32,583 nucleotides of DNA from Clostridium aciditolerans. GTDB lineage: Bacteria; Bacillota; Clostridia; Clostridiales; Clostridiaceae. A program made the position numbers and the translations under genes. The stretch covers positions 1-32,583 of the forward strand of contig NZ_JAEEGB010000021.1 of NCBI RefSeq assembly GCF_016316925.1, given 5' to 3'. Positions 13,729 to 23,379 of the stretch are shown one piece after another. The notes under the pieces were generated by a model. The model ran no database searches. It was not told the DNA's origin and saw only the letters and a list, made by a program, of their open reading frames with translations. How positions within the stretch are numbered: position 1 is the first letter of the stretch; every line of letters starts with the position of its first letter.

Positions 13729-15141
13729 ATGAATAAGTATGAAGAACTTATGGCAAGAAAGAGTCAAATCATGCTTAAATCCGTTGGGATTGATTTTGAT
13801 AAATATGAAACTGGAAAACTTTCATTTAATTATGAAGGCCTTATGAGAGATGTAGGATATTGTTTAGAGGAAGTTCGAGAAATTCAAAAAGAGGCTGGGG
13901 TTGGAAATACTCCGTTAATAGAACTTAAAAACATAACAAAGTTAGCAAGAAAGGTTTCTAAAACAGGTAAGGCTGCTAGAATATTTATAAAAGATGAGAG
14001 CTGTAATCCATCGGGAAGCTTTAAAGATAGAAGAGCATCAGTGTCTGTGTATGATGCCATGAAAAGAGGTTATAAAGGCGTAGCGGCAGCTACTTCTGGT
14101 AATTATGGTGCAGCAGTGGCCTCTCAAGCTAATATAAGAGGACTCAAATGCATAATAGCAAATGAATGCTATGATTCAAGAAAAATTGGACAGCCTGAAA
14201 TCATAGAAAAAGGAAGAAAGTGTGAGGGTTATGGAGCAGAAGTTGTTAGGCTTACTGTTGGGCCAGAGTTATTTTACACATATCTGAAAATACTTGAAGA
14301 TACAGGATATTATAATGCATCCTTATATTCCTCCTATGGAATAGCTGGAGTAGAAACATTAGGTTATGAGATAGCAGAAAAATGCAGAGAAAAGTTTGAA
14401 AGAGACCCTAGTGCTGTAGTGGCAACACATGCAGGAGGTGGCAATGTTACTGGTACAGCTAGAGGCCTAATAAAAGCAGGAGCGTTAGATACAAAAATAA
14501 TAGGTGCATCTGTAGATTTAAGCGGTCTTCATATGGCATCAGATATAGCCTTCAATAAGAAATCCTTTACTACAGGGCACACGGGGTTTGGCATTCCCTT
14601 CATGACGAACCCTGATAGATCAGATGTTCCGAGAAGTGCAGCAAGACCATTAAGATATATGGATAGATATGTAACTATAAGCCAGGGTGAAGTATTCTGG
14701 ATGACTGAAGTGCTGGCTCAACTAGAGGGCTTAGAAAGAGGTCCAGCAGGAAATACATCACTGGCTGCTGCTTTTGCAATTGCGCAAGAATATGACAATG
14801 ATGAAATAATAGTTGTTCAAGAAACTGAATACACAGGAGCAGGAAAACATCCTATAGCTCAGCTTAATTTTGCAAAAGAAAATGGTATTGAAATCATTAT
14901 AGGTAATCCAAAGGAAGAAGTTCCTGGTAAGAACATAATATTACCTTCTCATCCTTCATTAGTGTCAGTAACAGATGCAAATATGAAAGAGTTAAGAAAT
15001 TCATATATAAGAAATTCTTTAAAGAGAATAAAGGGAAATGAAATTGAGCAAAGAGATCTTAAATTCCTGTTAGAAGAAACTAAGTTATCATTAAGAGAAA
15101 CTAAAGAGTTATTAAAAGAAAATAATATAAGTATAGAGTAG
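13729..15141 (+). CDS. ortB: 2-amino-4-oxopentanoate thiolase, PLP-dependent large subunit
   Basis: This 470-aa fold-type II PLP enzyme belongs to the threonine synthase/cysteine synthase superfamily. The Schiff-base lysine is K99 in PSGSFKDRRAS. The phosphate-binding turn is near ATSGNYGAAVA, and HAGGGNVTGTA lies in the large domain. It works with OrtA to split 2-amino-4-oxopentanoate with CoA into acetyl-CoA and D-alanine. It follows ortA by 41 nt with a GAAGGGGG ribosome binding site, and oraS starts 10 nt after its stop. This tight order is the one known for the clostridial ornithine cluster. Its length is normal. Annotation as plain threonine synthase would be a common error. Confidence 0.93.
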   Translation: MNKYEELMARKSQIMLKSVGIDFDKYETGKLSFNYEGLMRDVGYCLEEVREIQKEAGVGNTPLIELKNITKLARKVSKTGKAARIFIKDESCNPSGSFKDRRASVSVYDAMKRGYKGVAAATSGNYGAAVASQANIRGLKCIIANECYDSRKIGQPEIIEKGRKCEGYGAEVVRLTVGPELFYTYLKILEDTGYYNASLYSSYGIAGVETLGYEIAEKCREKFERDPSAVVATHAGGGNVTGTARGLIKAGALDTKIIGASVDLSGLHMASDIAFNKKSFTTGHTGFGIPFMTNPDRSDVPRSAARPLRYMDRYVTISQGEVFWMTEVLAQLEGLERGPAGNTSLAAAFAIAQEYDNDEIIVVQETEYTGAGKHPIAQLNFAKENGIEIIIGNPKEEVPGKNIILPSHPSLVSVTDANMKELRNSYIRNSLKRIKGNEIEQRDLKFLLEETKLSLRETKELLKENNISIE

Positions 15142-15151
15142 GAGGAAATGT

Positions 15152-15517
15152 ATGAAAAGGGAAAGTGATTTTGAAATAAGAAGACAGCATTTAAAAGATT
15201 TAAGTGACGAACAGTTATATGAAAGATTTTGGGATTTAACAGAGCAAATTATAAAGCCCTTAGTAGACTTGGCATATACACATACATCACCAGCAATTGA
15301 ACGTTCAGTGCTCTTGAGAATGGGATTTTCCAGTTTAGATGCACAGCCAATAGTCGATTATGGAGTAAAATGGAATTTATTAGATAAAGGAATGGGCAAT
15401 GTAGTTTTAACTTATGCAAAAATAAAAAATATTAATTATTTAAATGCAGGGGAAGAATTAGCAAAAGGTGTAGGTTGGGATTTAGTTATTGACAAAATGA
15501 AAGGCGGTGACAAGTAA
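15152..15517 (+). CDS. oraS: D-ornithine 4,5-aminomutase, small subunit
   Basis: This 121-aa protein matches OraS along its length (FEIRRQHLKDLSDEQLYERFW and a MGFSSLDAQ segment). OraS is the helical partner of OraE in the adenosylcobalamin- and PLP-dependent enzyme that moves the terminal amino group of D-ornithine from C5 to C4, giving 2,4-diaminopentanoate. The ribosome binding site GGAGG overlaps the end of ortB. The stop codon overlaps the oraE start (TAATG), so the two subunits should be made in equal amounts by coupled translation. An out-of-frame ATG at 15148 is ignored. Confidence 0.93.
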   Translation: MKRESDFEIRRQHLKDLSDEQLYERFWDLTEQIIKPLVDLAYTHTSPAIERSVLLRMGFSSLDAQPIVDYGVKWNLLDKGMGNVVLTYAKIKNINYLNAGEELAKGVGWDLVIDKMKGGDK

Positions 15518-17721
15518 TGATTGAGAGATTAGAGGCAAATAAGAAAATAGATATAGAAGAAATATTAAGAGATTTAGACAAATATGAACCAAAGTGGAGA
15601 GGTTGGCACTGGAGAGAAAAAAATGAAGAAGGAAAAGCTGGTGAGTTTACTTATAGTGAGATATCTAAATCTTTAAAAAATAGTCAGCCGCTTCCAGCTG
15701 CAAGAAGCTTTAATAGCATTGATCCACAGCCACAACCGATTATTACCACGGAAATAGCTTCCGGAAGGTTTGAAGATGATATAAGAAGAATGAGAATGGC
15801 AGCATGGCATGGTGCAGATCACCTTATGGTAATAAGAACAGCAGGACAAAGTCACTTTGATGGATTAATAGAAGGTACTCCAGAAGGAATAGGTGGTGTG
15901 CCTATTACAAGGAAGCAAGTTAGAGCAACAAGAAAAGCTATAGATTTAATAGAAGAAGAAGTAGGAAGAAAAATAAATTTTCATTCTTACGTATCTGGAG
16001 TGGCTGGTCCTGACATAGCTGTTATGTTTGCTGAAGAGGGAGTAAATGGAGCTCACCAGGATCCTCAGTATAATGTGCTTTATAGAAATGTTAATATGTT
16101 CAGATCCTTTGTAGATGCAGCAGTAGCGAAAAGAATAATGATTTGGGCAGACATGCTGCAGATAGATGGAGCTCACAATGCCAATGCTACAGCAATGAAA
16201 GGCTATAATGTAATGCCAGAACTAATGGTACAGCATGCTATAAATGCTAAGTTTTCAGAGTTAGTTGGAATGAAGCCAGAGAATATAGCTCTTTCAACGG
16301 TTCCTCCAACATCCGCGCCAGCACCATGTATGAAATATGATTTACCATATGCAGTAGCATTAAGAGAGTTATTTAGCAAATATAAAATGAGAGCACAAAT
16401 GAACACAAAATATATAGAGTCCTGTGAAAGAGAAGCTACTGTAGGACATACTTTAAATCTATTGATATCACAGTTAACTTCTGCAGATATTCAAAGCACA
16501 ATAACCCCTGACGAGGGAAGAAATGTTCCGTGGCATTATAATAATATACATGCTGTAAATACTGCTAAGCAGGCCTTTATTGGTATGGATGGACTGATGG
16601 AGATGGTAGAGCTAAGAAAAGAGGGCTATCTACCAGAAAAAGTAAGAGAATTAAAAGAAAGAGCTATTCTATTCTTAGAGGAAATGATTGAAGTTGGTGG
16701 ATACTTTAAAGCAGTGGATTCCGGATTCTTTGTAGATTCAGGAGAATATCCTGAGAGAAATGGTGACGGTATAGCAAGAAAGATAGATGGCGGAGATGCT
16801 GTCGGAACCATAGTAAAAAGAGACAAAGATTACTTTGCACCTGTTTGTGCTCATTTTGGATATAATAACATCCCTATTGAATATAAGAATGCATGTGATG
16901 CTATAAATGGATGCACATTATGTGATCATTCAAAGATTAAATACATCGATGAACTTGATGAAAATGACAACGTATTCAAAAGGTTAGAGAGAATTAAAGA
17001 AGATGGTACAGTGATTCCAGAAGTTCAGTGGGCAAAAGATGGATATGTAAAAGTTACATTATGCATACCTGAAAATGAACAAATAAGCGAAGCTGCTGCA
17101 CTTGAAATGGGAAAGAGAATGAATTTAAAAGATGTAGAAATTATTCATAAACAAGTTTTACAGATGTCAGAAGGAACTCTAGTAGAAATTAAGGGCGTAT
17201 GCGATTTTATACCTGTAAAACGAGATGAGCTTTCCTTACCAAAGAGAAGAAAAACTCTACCTCCAGATGTAATGAGAGATTATGTTAAAGAAAATCCAAT
17301 AAAAGTTGTTGCAGCTACTGTGGGAGAGGATGAACACTCTGTAGGATTAAGAGAAGTTATAGATATTAAACACGGAGGGGTTGAAAAGTTTGGTATAGAG
17401 GCAATTTATCTTGGTACCTCCTGCCCTGTAGAAAAGCTTGTTGATGCGGCAATAGAATCAAGGGCTCAAGCGATATTGTGCAGTACAATAATAACCCACA
17501 ATGATGTTCATACAAAGAATATGCAAAAGCTTCATGACTTGTGCGTAGAAAAAGGTGTAAGAGATAAATTGATACTTGTATCCGGTGGAACCCAAGTAAC
17601 TGATGAGATTGCAAAAGCACATGGTATGGATGTTGGTTTTGGAAGAGGTTCAAATGGTACAGATGTAGCATCCTTTATTATTAAGAAGCTAATGGGTGTG
17701 AATCCGGATGAAGAGGAATAA
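15517..17721 (+). CDS. oraE: D-ornithine 4,5-aminomutase, B12/PLP-binding large subunit
   Basis: This 734-aa catalytic subunit has an N-terminal TIM-barrel-like part (about 1-500) and a C-terminal Rossmann-like cobalamin-binding domain (about 590-725). The latter has the DxHxxG motif DEHSVG (605-610), whose H607 would be the lower axial ligand of B12. K618, 11 residues later, corresponds in spacing to the PLP-binding lysine known in the C. sticklandii enzyme, where PLP links the two domains in the resting state. A later LVSGGTQV segment is typical of B12 domains. The start overlaps the oraS stop by one base. All residues checked are present, so the enzyme should be functional. Confidence 0.95.
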   Translation: MIERLEANKKIDIEEILRDLDKYEPKWRGWHWREKNEEGKAGEFTYSEISKSLKNSQPLPAARSFNSIDPQPQPIITTEIASGRFEDDIRRMRMAAWHGADHLMVIRTAGQSHFDGLIEGTPEGIGGVPITRKQVRATRKAIDLIEEEVGRKINFHSYVSGVAGPDIAVMFAEEGVNGAHQDPQYNVLYRNVNMFRSFVDAAVAKRIMIWADMLQIDGAHNANATAMKGYNVMPELMVQHAINAKFSELVGMKPENIALSTVPPTSAPAPCMKYDLPYAVALRELFSKYKMRAQMNTKYIESCEREATVGHTLNLLISQLTSADIQSTITPDEGRNVPWHYNNIHAVNTAKQAFIGMDGLMEMVELRKEGYLPEKVRELKERAILFLEEMIEVGGYFKAVDSGFFVDSGEYPERNGDGIARKIDGGDAVGTIVKRDKDYFAPVCAHFGYNNIPIEYKNACDAINGCTLCDHSKIKYIDELDENDNVFKRLERIKEDGTVIPEVQWAKDGYVKVTLCIPENEQISEAAALEMGKRMNLKDVEIIHKQVLQMSEGTLVEIKGVCDFIPVKRDELSLPKRRKTLPPDVMRDYVKENPIKVVAATVGEDEHSVGLREVIDIKHGGVEKFGIEAIYLGTSCPVEKLVDAAIESRAQAILCSTIITHNDVHTKNMQKLHDLCVEKGVRDKLILVSGGTQVTDEIAKAHGMDVGFGRGSNGTDVASFIIKKLMGVNPDEEE

Positions 17722-17796
17722 GAAGTAGCTTAAAAAACGTATATTTATAAATTACATCATAAGGTAGAGGCAGCAATTGAAACAGGAGGGAATCTT

Positions 17797-19167
17797 ATGG
17801 AAGTTGATTATTTAGTTGCAGAAATAGGCAGTACTACTACTTTAGTAACGGCTTTTAATGTGCATCGCGATAAGAATGACAAAATTTTTGTAGACACTCC
17901 TTTTCAGGGTAAAGCATGTACGACAGTTCTGGATGGTGACGTGAATATAGGACTAAAAAACGCAATAAAAGATATTGAAAATAAAATAAATGAATCGCTT
18001 TTGTGGCGAAAAATGTTAGCCACCAGCAGTGCAGCTGGTGGGCTAAAAATTACTGTACACGGCCTCATGGAACAGATGACTGTTAAGGCAGCAAAGGAAG
18101 CTGCCTTAGGGGCCGGTGGCATTATTAAAATGGTTACTGCTGGAAAAATGAGGAAGAGCGATATAAAAAGAATATATGACATTGATCCTAATATGATAAT
18201 GATTGCTGGTGGCACAGATTATGGAGAAAGAGAGACTGCAATTTTTAATGCAGAACTTATAAGTGCAGAAAAGTTTAATAAACCAATAGTGTATTGTGGC
18301 AATATTGAAAATAGAGAAGAAATAAAGGAAATATTTGAAGGTCAAGAGCTATATATTATAGACAATGTATATCCAAGAGTAGATGAGTTAAATGTAGAGC
18401 CTGCAAGAAAGATAATACAGGATGCCTTTGAAAAAAACATTATAAAAGCTCCAGGCATGAATAAAATTAAGCAACTGGTGGATGGAAGCATAATGCCAAC
18501 TCCTGGTGCTGTAATGGAAAGTTCAAAAATCCTCTATGACAAAATAGGAGACTTAGTGGTATTAGATGTGGGAGGAGCTACAACAGATGTACATTCTGTT
18601 ACCGAAGGCAGTAAAGTGATTCTAGATATGTTAGTAAATCCAGAGCCAAAAGCTAAAAGGACAGTAGAGGGAGATTTAGGGATTTTTGTGAATAGCAAAA
18701 ACGTAATAGAATTGCTTGATATAAGAGATCTTGGAGAATTAAATAAGGAGTATATTGCTGATCATATAAAAGCTATCCCTATTGAAGAAGAGGATATAAA
18801 AGCCAGTTGTTTGCTTACTAAAAAAGCTGTAGATGTAGCTGTAAATAGACATATAGGAACTATAAAAAGAAAATACAGCGGGGAAAGCGGCTTTATAGCT
18901 TATGGAAAGGATTTATCACAGGTTAAATATATAATAGGAACCGGTGGTGCACTAACAAGGCTTCCTAATGGTGCAAGAACACTCTTAGAAATAAGGTATT
19001 TAAAGGATGACATCACTATGCTTCCAAGAAGAGGCGCTAAAGCTTTAATAGATAAGGATTATATAATGGCCTGCGCAGGAGTATTGAGCAAAGAAGATAA
19101 GGAGGCAGCAGAAGCGCTTTTAAGACAGAGCTTAAATTTAGATAGCATTATTAAAGAGCTTGAATAA
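17797..19167 (+). CDS. MutL/GlmL-like ASKHA protein, candidate aminomutase chaperone
   Basis: This 456-aa protein of the glutamate mutase MutL/GlmL family has an actin/Hsp70-type ATPase fold. The N-terminal phosphate loop is AEIGSTTTLVTAF and a second one is VVLDVGGATTDVHSV near residues 250-265. The C-terminal IGTGGALTRLPNG loop probably contacts adenosine. It is not the DNA mismatch-repair MutL. Family members sit beside B12 aminomutases and are thought to reactivate or protect them, by analogy to diol dehydratase reactivases. Placement 75 nt after oraE and ahead of orr suggests the same role for OraSE. AGGAGGG precedes the ATG. The fold and family are well supported; the reactivation role is inferred. 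Confidence 0.85.
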   Translation: MEVDYLVAEIGSTTTLVTAFNVHRDKNDKIFVDTPFQGKACTTVLDGDVNIGLKNAIKDIENKINESLLWRKMLATSSAAGGLKITVHGLMEQMTVKAAKEAALGAGGIIKMVTAGKMRKSDIKRIYDIDPNMIMIAGGTDYGERETAIFNAELISAEKFNKPIVYCGNIENREEIKEIFEGQELYIIDNVYPRVDELNVEPARKIIQDAFEKNIIKAPGMNKIKQLVDGSIMPTPGAVMESSKILYDKIGDLVVLDVGGATTDVHSVTEGSKVILDMLVNPEPKAKRTVEGDLGIFVNSKNVIELLDIRDLGELNKEYIADHIKAIPIEEEDIKASCLLTKKAVDVAVNRHIGTIKRKYSGESGFIAYGKDLSQVKYIIGTGGALTRLPNGARTLLEIRYLKDDITMLPRRGAKALIDKDYIMACAGVLSKEDKEAAEALLRQSLNLDSIIKELE

Positions 19168-19202
19168 TTAATTAGCATTTAATAGTAAAAGGAGAAGCTA
19201 TT

Positions 19203-20297
19203 ATGAGGAAGGAGTACCCTTGTATAGATGTAAATCTTTCAAAAGTGACACACAATGCAAAGCAGATACTATCTTTGTGTAATAAAAAAGGAATAGATGT
19301 TATTGGAGTTACTAAAGTTTTTTGTGCGGAGTCCCCTATAGTACAGGCTATATTAGATGGGGGGATCACAGACATTGGAGATTCAAGAATACAAAACTTA
19401 AAAAAGATGAGTAATTTAAGCTGTAGAAAAACTTTACTAAGGATTTCTATGGAAAGCGAAGCGAAGGAAGTTGTCAGGTATAGTGATATAAGTTTAAATT
19501 CTGAATTGGATACTATAAAGACCTTAGCAAAAGCAGCTAAAAGATTAGATAAAAAACACAATATTATATTGATGATAGATGTTGGAGACCTGAGAGAAGG
19601 TGTACTTGAGGAAGATGCTGTTGCTGTAGTTGAGGAAATATTAAAACTAGACAGCATAAGTCTTATAGGTTTAGGCACTAATGTTACATGCTACGGTGGA
19701 GTTCTTCCGGATAAAGATAACCTAGGCAAACTTATAAGATTAAAAAATGAGATTAAAGCTTTATGTAATATAGAGTTACCAATAATCTCAGGTGGTAATT
19801 CAAGCAGTCTTTATATGGTTATGGATAATACTATACCAGAGGGAGTTAATCAATTAAGAGTTGGTGAAGGTATTGTATTAGGAAGAGAAACATCCTTTGG
19901 GAAATTAATACCTGGTTGTTATGATGATGCTTTCATATTAAGTGGAGAAATAGTAGAAATAAAAAATAAGCCAACTGTTCCTAAAGGAAAGATAGGTATG
20001 GACGCTTTTGGCCAAAAACCTAGTTTCGAAGATAAAGGAATACGAAAAAGAGCTATTGTAGCTATAGGTAGACAGGACATAAAAGTAGATGGACTTATTC
20101 CTTTGGATAATAATATAAGTATTTTTGGTGCTAGCAGTGATCATTTGATTTTAGACGTTACAGATAGTACAAGACATCTTAAGGTAGGAGATATCATAGA
20201 TTTTAAAATGGATTATGGATGTCTTCTTGCTGCTATGACTTCATACTATGTAAAAAAATATTATGAAGAAGAACTGGCTTTAGCTAGTATGTCTTAA
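19203..20297 (+). CDS. orr: Ornithine racemase (alanine-racemase-like PLP enzyme)
   Basis: This 364-aa fold-type III PLP protein has an N-terminal alanine-racemase barrel with the cofactor lysine at K38 (DVIGVTKVF). A PLP-phosphate loop lies near ISGGNSSS, and a C-terminal beta domain is present. It differs clearly from the canonical alanine racemase at 26575-27744, which has VKADAYGHG. It converts L-ornithine to D-ornithine, the substrate of OraSE, and so opens the oxidative route. AGGAGA stands 7 nt before the ATG. The gene lies 35 nt after the MutL-like gene and 40 nt before ord, consistent with one transcript. Substrate is assigned from family resemblance and cluster context. Confidence 0.9.
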   Translation: MRKEYPCIDVNLSKVTHNAKQILSLCNKKGIDVIGVTKVFCAESPIVQAILDGGITDIGDSRIQNLKKMSNLSCRKTLLRISMESEAKEVVRYSDISLNSELDTIKTLAKAAKRLDKKHNIILMIDVGDLREGVLEEDAVAVVEEILKLDSISLIGLGTNVTCYGGVLPDKDNLGKLIRLKNEIKALCNIELPIISGGNSSSLYMVMDNTIPEGVNQLRVGEGIVLGRETSFGKLIPGCYDDAFILSGEIVEIKNKPTVPKGKIGMDAFGQKPSFEDKGIRKRAIVAIGRQDIKVDGLIPLDNNISIFGASSDHLILDVTDSTRHLKVGDIIDFKMDYGCLLAAMTSYYVKKYYEEELALASMS

Positions 20298-20337
20298 AAG
20301 GTAAAAATTAAATTAAATATATTTAGGAGGAATTATT

Positions 20338-21405
20338 ATGAAAAGAAATGTAAGAGTTGTAATTTGGGGATTTGGAGCAATGGGTAGTGGTATGGCAAAA
20401 ATGCTTTTAAAGAAAAAAGGTGTAGACATTGTTGGAGTATGTGCTAGAGGTCAAAAAATAGGAAAGAGTATGTATGAATTATTGGAAATGGAAAGAGGAG
20501 ATAGACCAGAAGTTATAATAAATCCTGATATTGAAAAAATATTAACTGAGACAAATCCAGATGTATGTCTTTGTGCTACAGATTCATTTACAAAAGAAGC
20601 ATTTCCAAAATTAAAGGTTGTACTTGAAAATAAAGTAAATGTAATTTCAACAGCAGAAGAAATGGCATATCCATATGCTCAAGATCCAGAGGTTGCTTCA
20701 GAACTTGATAAAATTGCTAAAGAAAATGGGGTTAGCATACTTGGTACTGGTATAAATCCAGGTCTTATGATGGATCTACTTGTGCTTTGCCTAACTGGAT
20801 GTATGGAAGATGTTGAACATATTGAAGCAAAAAGAGTAAATAGTTTATCACCATTTGGACCATTTGTTATGAAGGAACAGGGTGTTGGTACTACTGTTGA
20901 AGAATTTGAGAATGGAGTTAAAGATGGTACACTTTCTGGACATGTTGGCTTTGCTGAATCAGCAGCAATGATTGCTGATGGACTTGGCTGGAAGATTGAA
21001 AAATTTGAGCAACAAGTGAAACCTATAGTTACAACAATTGACAGAAAATCACCATTTGGATTTGCAAAGGCTGGAGATGTTGCTGGTGTTAGTATGACAG
21101 CTCAGGGATGGGTAGATGGAGATGTTAAAATAGATTTAATTCATCCACAGCAGATTGAACCAGAAATGGAAGGAACAGAAACAGGAGATTATATAACAAT
21201 TAAGGGAAACCCAGCTATTCATATGGCAAACAAGCCAGAAGTTGATGGAGGAATAGGAACAATTGCTATGTGTGTAAATATGATTCCTCACATAATTAAT
21301 GCTGATGCAGGCCTTAAGACAATGATAGATCTTCCAGTTCCAAGAGCTATTATGGGAGACTTTAGAGACTTTATAAAAATAGAGAGTAATTGTCTTAAAG
21401 AATAG
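20338..21405 (+). CDS. ord: 2,4-diaminopentanoate dehydrogenase
   Basis: This 355-aa NAD(P)-dependent enzyme has an N-terminal Rossmann fold (VVIWGFGAMGSGMAKMLL; glycines within residues 11-18) and a C-terminal domain like dihydrodipicolinate reductase (LGTGINPGLMMDLLV). It oxidatively deaminates 2,4-diaminopentanoate at C4 to 2-amino-4-oxopentanoate plus ammonia and NAD(P)H, the substrate of OrtAB. AGGAGGAATTATT precedes the ATG. It is the last clear gene of the ort/ora/orr/ord block and is followed by a hairpin terminator. Base composition and codon use look the same as its neighbours. Confidence 0.93.
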   Translation: MKRNVRVVIWGFGAMGSGMAKMLLKKKGVDIVGVCARGQKIGKSMYELLEMERGDRPEVIINPDIEKILTETNPDVCLCATDSFTKEAFPKLKVVLENKVNVISTAEEMAYPYAQDPEVASELDKIAKENGVSILGTGINPGLMMDLLVLCLTGCMEDVEHIEAKRVNSLSPFGPFVMKEQGVGTTVEEFENGVKDGTLSGHVGFAESAAMIADGLGWKIEKFEQQVKPIVTTIDRKSPFGFAKAGDVAGVSMTAQGWVDGDVKIDLIHPQQIEPEMEGTETGDYITIKGNPAIHMANKPEVDGGIGTIAMCVNMIPHIINADAGLKTMIDLPVPRAIMGDFRDFIKIESNCLKE

Positions 21406-21613
21406 TATATATAGGTAAAAATAGTGTTATGAATAATACAGAAAAGCCAGCTTCCTTTGAAACATAATAAGAATAGCTGCAAAATTTGCAAGTGATAATG
21501 ATAACTATATTGTAGTAGTTCTATATAAATTTAATTTTGAAAGTGAATAGAAAATATTGACGTATATATCATATGTCAATATTTTCTGCTCATAATTAAA
21601 TAATTTAATAAAA
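21406..21613. other. Intergenic region after ord
   Basis: No gene is supported. It holds a 13-bp palindrome TGCAAAATTTGCA (21478-21490) and a terminator at 21549-21587. Two short open stretches in different frames are too short and broken to call. Confidence 0.5.
21549..21592 (+). terminator. Terminator of the ornithine operon
   Basis: AGAAAATATTGAC (21549-21561) pairs perfectly with GTCAATATTTTCT (21575-21587) around a 13-nt loop. The T-rich part is inside the stem end (TTTTCTGCT). It lies 144 nt after the ord stop. Confidence 0.65.
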
Positions 21614-21628
21614 ATGGGGGGCATAAAA

Positions 21629-23272
21629 TTGAGATTACAAGAAAAAATTTATAGCACAATAAAGGAATTAGTATCAGTTCCAAGTGTATCAGGTACAGAG
21701 GGTGAAAATCTTATATCTCAAAAAATATACAATATATTATCGGAAATTCCTTATTTTAAAGAAAATAAGAATAATTTCGGACTAGGAGAAATAGAAGGAG
21801 ATTCTTTAGGAAGAAAATTTGTATGGGCTCTTGTAAATGGAAAGTATGAGTCAAAAGATACAATAATATTAACAGGACATATAGATGTAGTTGAAGTAGA
21901 AGAATATGGACAATTAAAAGATATTGCTTTTAATGTAGAAGAATGTACAAAAAGAATTAATGAGTTAACTTTAGACAATGAGGCACTAGTAGATCTTAAA
22001 TCTGGCAAATGGATCTTCGGAAGAGGAACTGCAGATATGAAATCAGGGATTGCTATAGATATTGAGATGATAAGAGAATTTAGCGAGAATAGAAATTTCA
22101 GGGGAAACATATTGTTTTTAGGAGTACCAGGAGAAGAAAGTAATTCTGAGGGGATGATAGCCTCAGTTCCTTTTCTTGTAAATCTTCAGGAGAAAATGGG
22201 ATATAACTATGTTGGTGCAATTGTATCTGAATGTAGTATACCTAAAAATAAAGATGAGAAATTCAAAAGAATATATATGGGAAGTGTAGGTAAAGTAATG
22301 CCTTTATTCTTCTGTGTAGGCAAAGAAACACATGTAGGAGAGTCTTTTAAGGGCTTAAATCCTAACGCATTGGTATCAGAAATAAATAGACTATTAGAAG
22401 GTAATCCAGATTTCTGCGATAAGGTTAACAAAACTGTCACCCCACCACCTATGGCGCTAAAACAAACAGATTTAAAGGAACTATACTCTGTGCAAAGTCC
22501 TCTATTAGCAGCAGCATATTATAATATATTAACCCTTAATATGTCAGAGGAGAAGATTATAAGCGATTTAGAAAAGTTAGCATTTAAGGCATTTAGCAAT
22601 GTTTTAAATAGTGCTAAAGAAAAAAGAGAAAATTATATGAAAATGTACTGTGAAGAAACTCAATATATTGAAGTGGAACCTTGTGTTATGTCTTATAAAA
22701 AATTGCTTTCAGAAGTTAAGGCAAAGAATAAAGATTTTGAAAGTTATATTAAAGAAAAAGTTGAGATTTGGAAAAAAGAGAAAAAGGACAATCAAACCAT
22801 AGCCATAAATATAGTAAAAGAAACCTATGAAAAGTATGAAAATAAAAGGCCTATGATAATAGTTTCTTTTATTCCTCCATACTATCCTCATAGATATTTA
22901 GAAGATAAAGATGAAAAGAGTAGAAAATTTATAGATGCTATAAATGCAACAATAGAATATGCTGATGAAAAATTCAATGAAAAAATTATTAAGGATGATT
23001 TTTTCATGGCTATATCGGATCTAAGCTATGCAGGGTGTGACAAAAATATAGATTTAGATAATCTGTCTTCTAATATTGTTGGATATGGAGTGAATTATGA
23101 TTTGCCATTAGAAGATTTAAGTAAACTTGATATTCCATGAGTAGTATTTGGAGGAGAAGGTAAGGATTTTCATAAGTGTACTGAAAGACTAAATGTGACC
23201 TACTCTTTAAATGTAATACCAGAGCTATATAAGCACATAATTAACTCTCTTCTTAGTGTGCCTGTACATTAG
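21629..23272 (+). pseudogene. RocB-like M20 metallohydrolase, disrupted by in-frame TGA
   Basis: This is a paralog of the gene at 462-2093, about 70% identical by eye, with the same metal-site motifs (GHIDVVE, GRGTADM, PGEES). A TGA at 23138-23140 interrupts it where the intact copy has Gly (NIPGIVFGGEG). The same frame then continues for 43 codons with clear homology (FGGEGKDFHKCTERLNV through PELYKHIINSLL) to a TAG at 23270. GGA to TGA is one base change, so this is a recent nonsense mutation. A protein lacking 43 residues may still be made, but the lost segment is highly conserved. The TTG at 21629 is the preferred start: GGGGGC lies 8 nt ahead and it aligns with the paralog. The in-frame ATG at 21614 precedes the ribosome binding site. 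Confidence 0.85.
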
Positions 23273-23379
23273 CGATGTTAATATTAAAGGTGTATAGGAA
23301 TAAATTGTATGTTTAATTGGTTTAAGTTATAGGGCATTGGTAAATAAAAATTTTTTAATAAATTTAAGGGGGCTATTTT

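Noticed and set aside
21478-21490. TGCAAAATTTGCA as another activator site
   Set aside because: The half-sites match, but the spacer is 1 nt instead of 4, so a dimer would face a different helical geometry; no -24/-12 promoter follows.
21429-21540. Remnant of an HPr-like protein (EKPASF... and RIAAKFASD in two frames)
   Set aside because: The pieces are short, lie in different frames with stops between them, and the resemblance is too weak to support a pseudogene call.
23138-23140. TGA in the RocB-like gene as a selenocysteine codon
   Set aside because: The intact paralog has Gly at this position, not Cys or Sec, and the site is not a known redox-active position of M20 enzymes. A one-base change from GGA explains it better.
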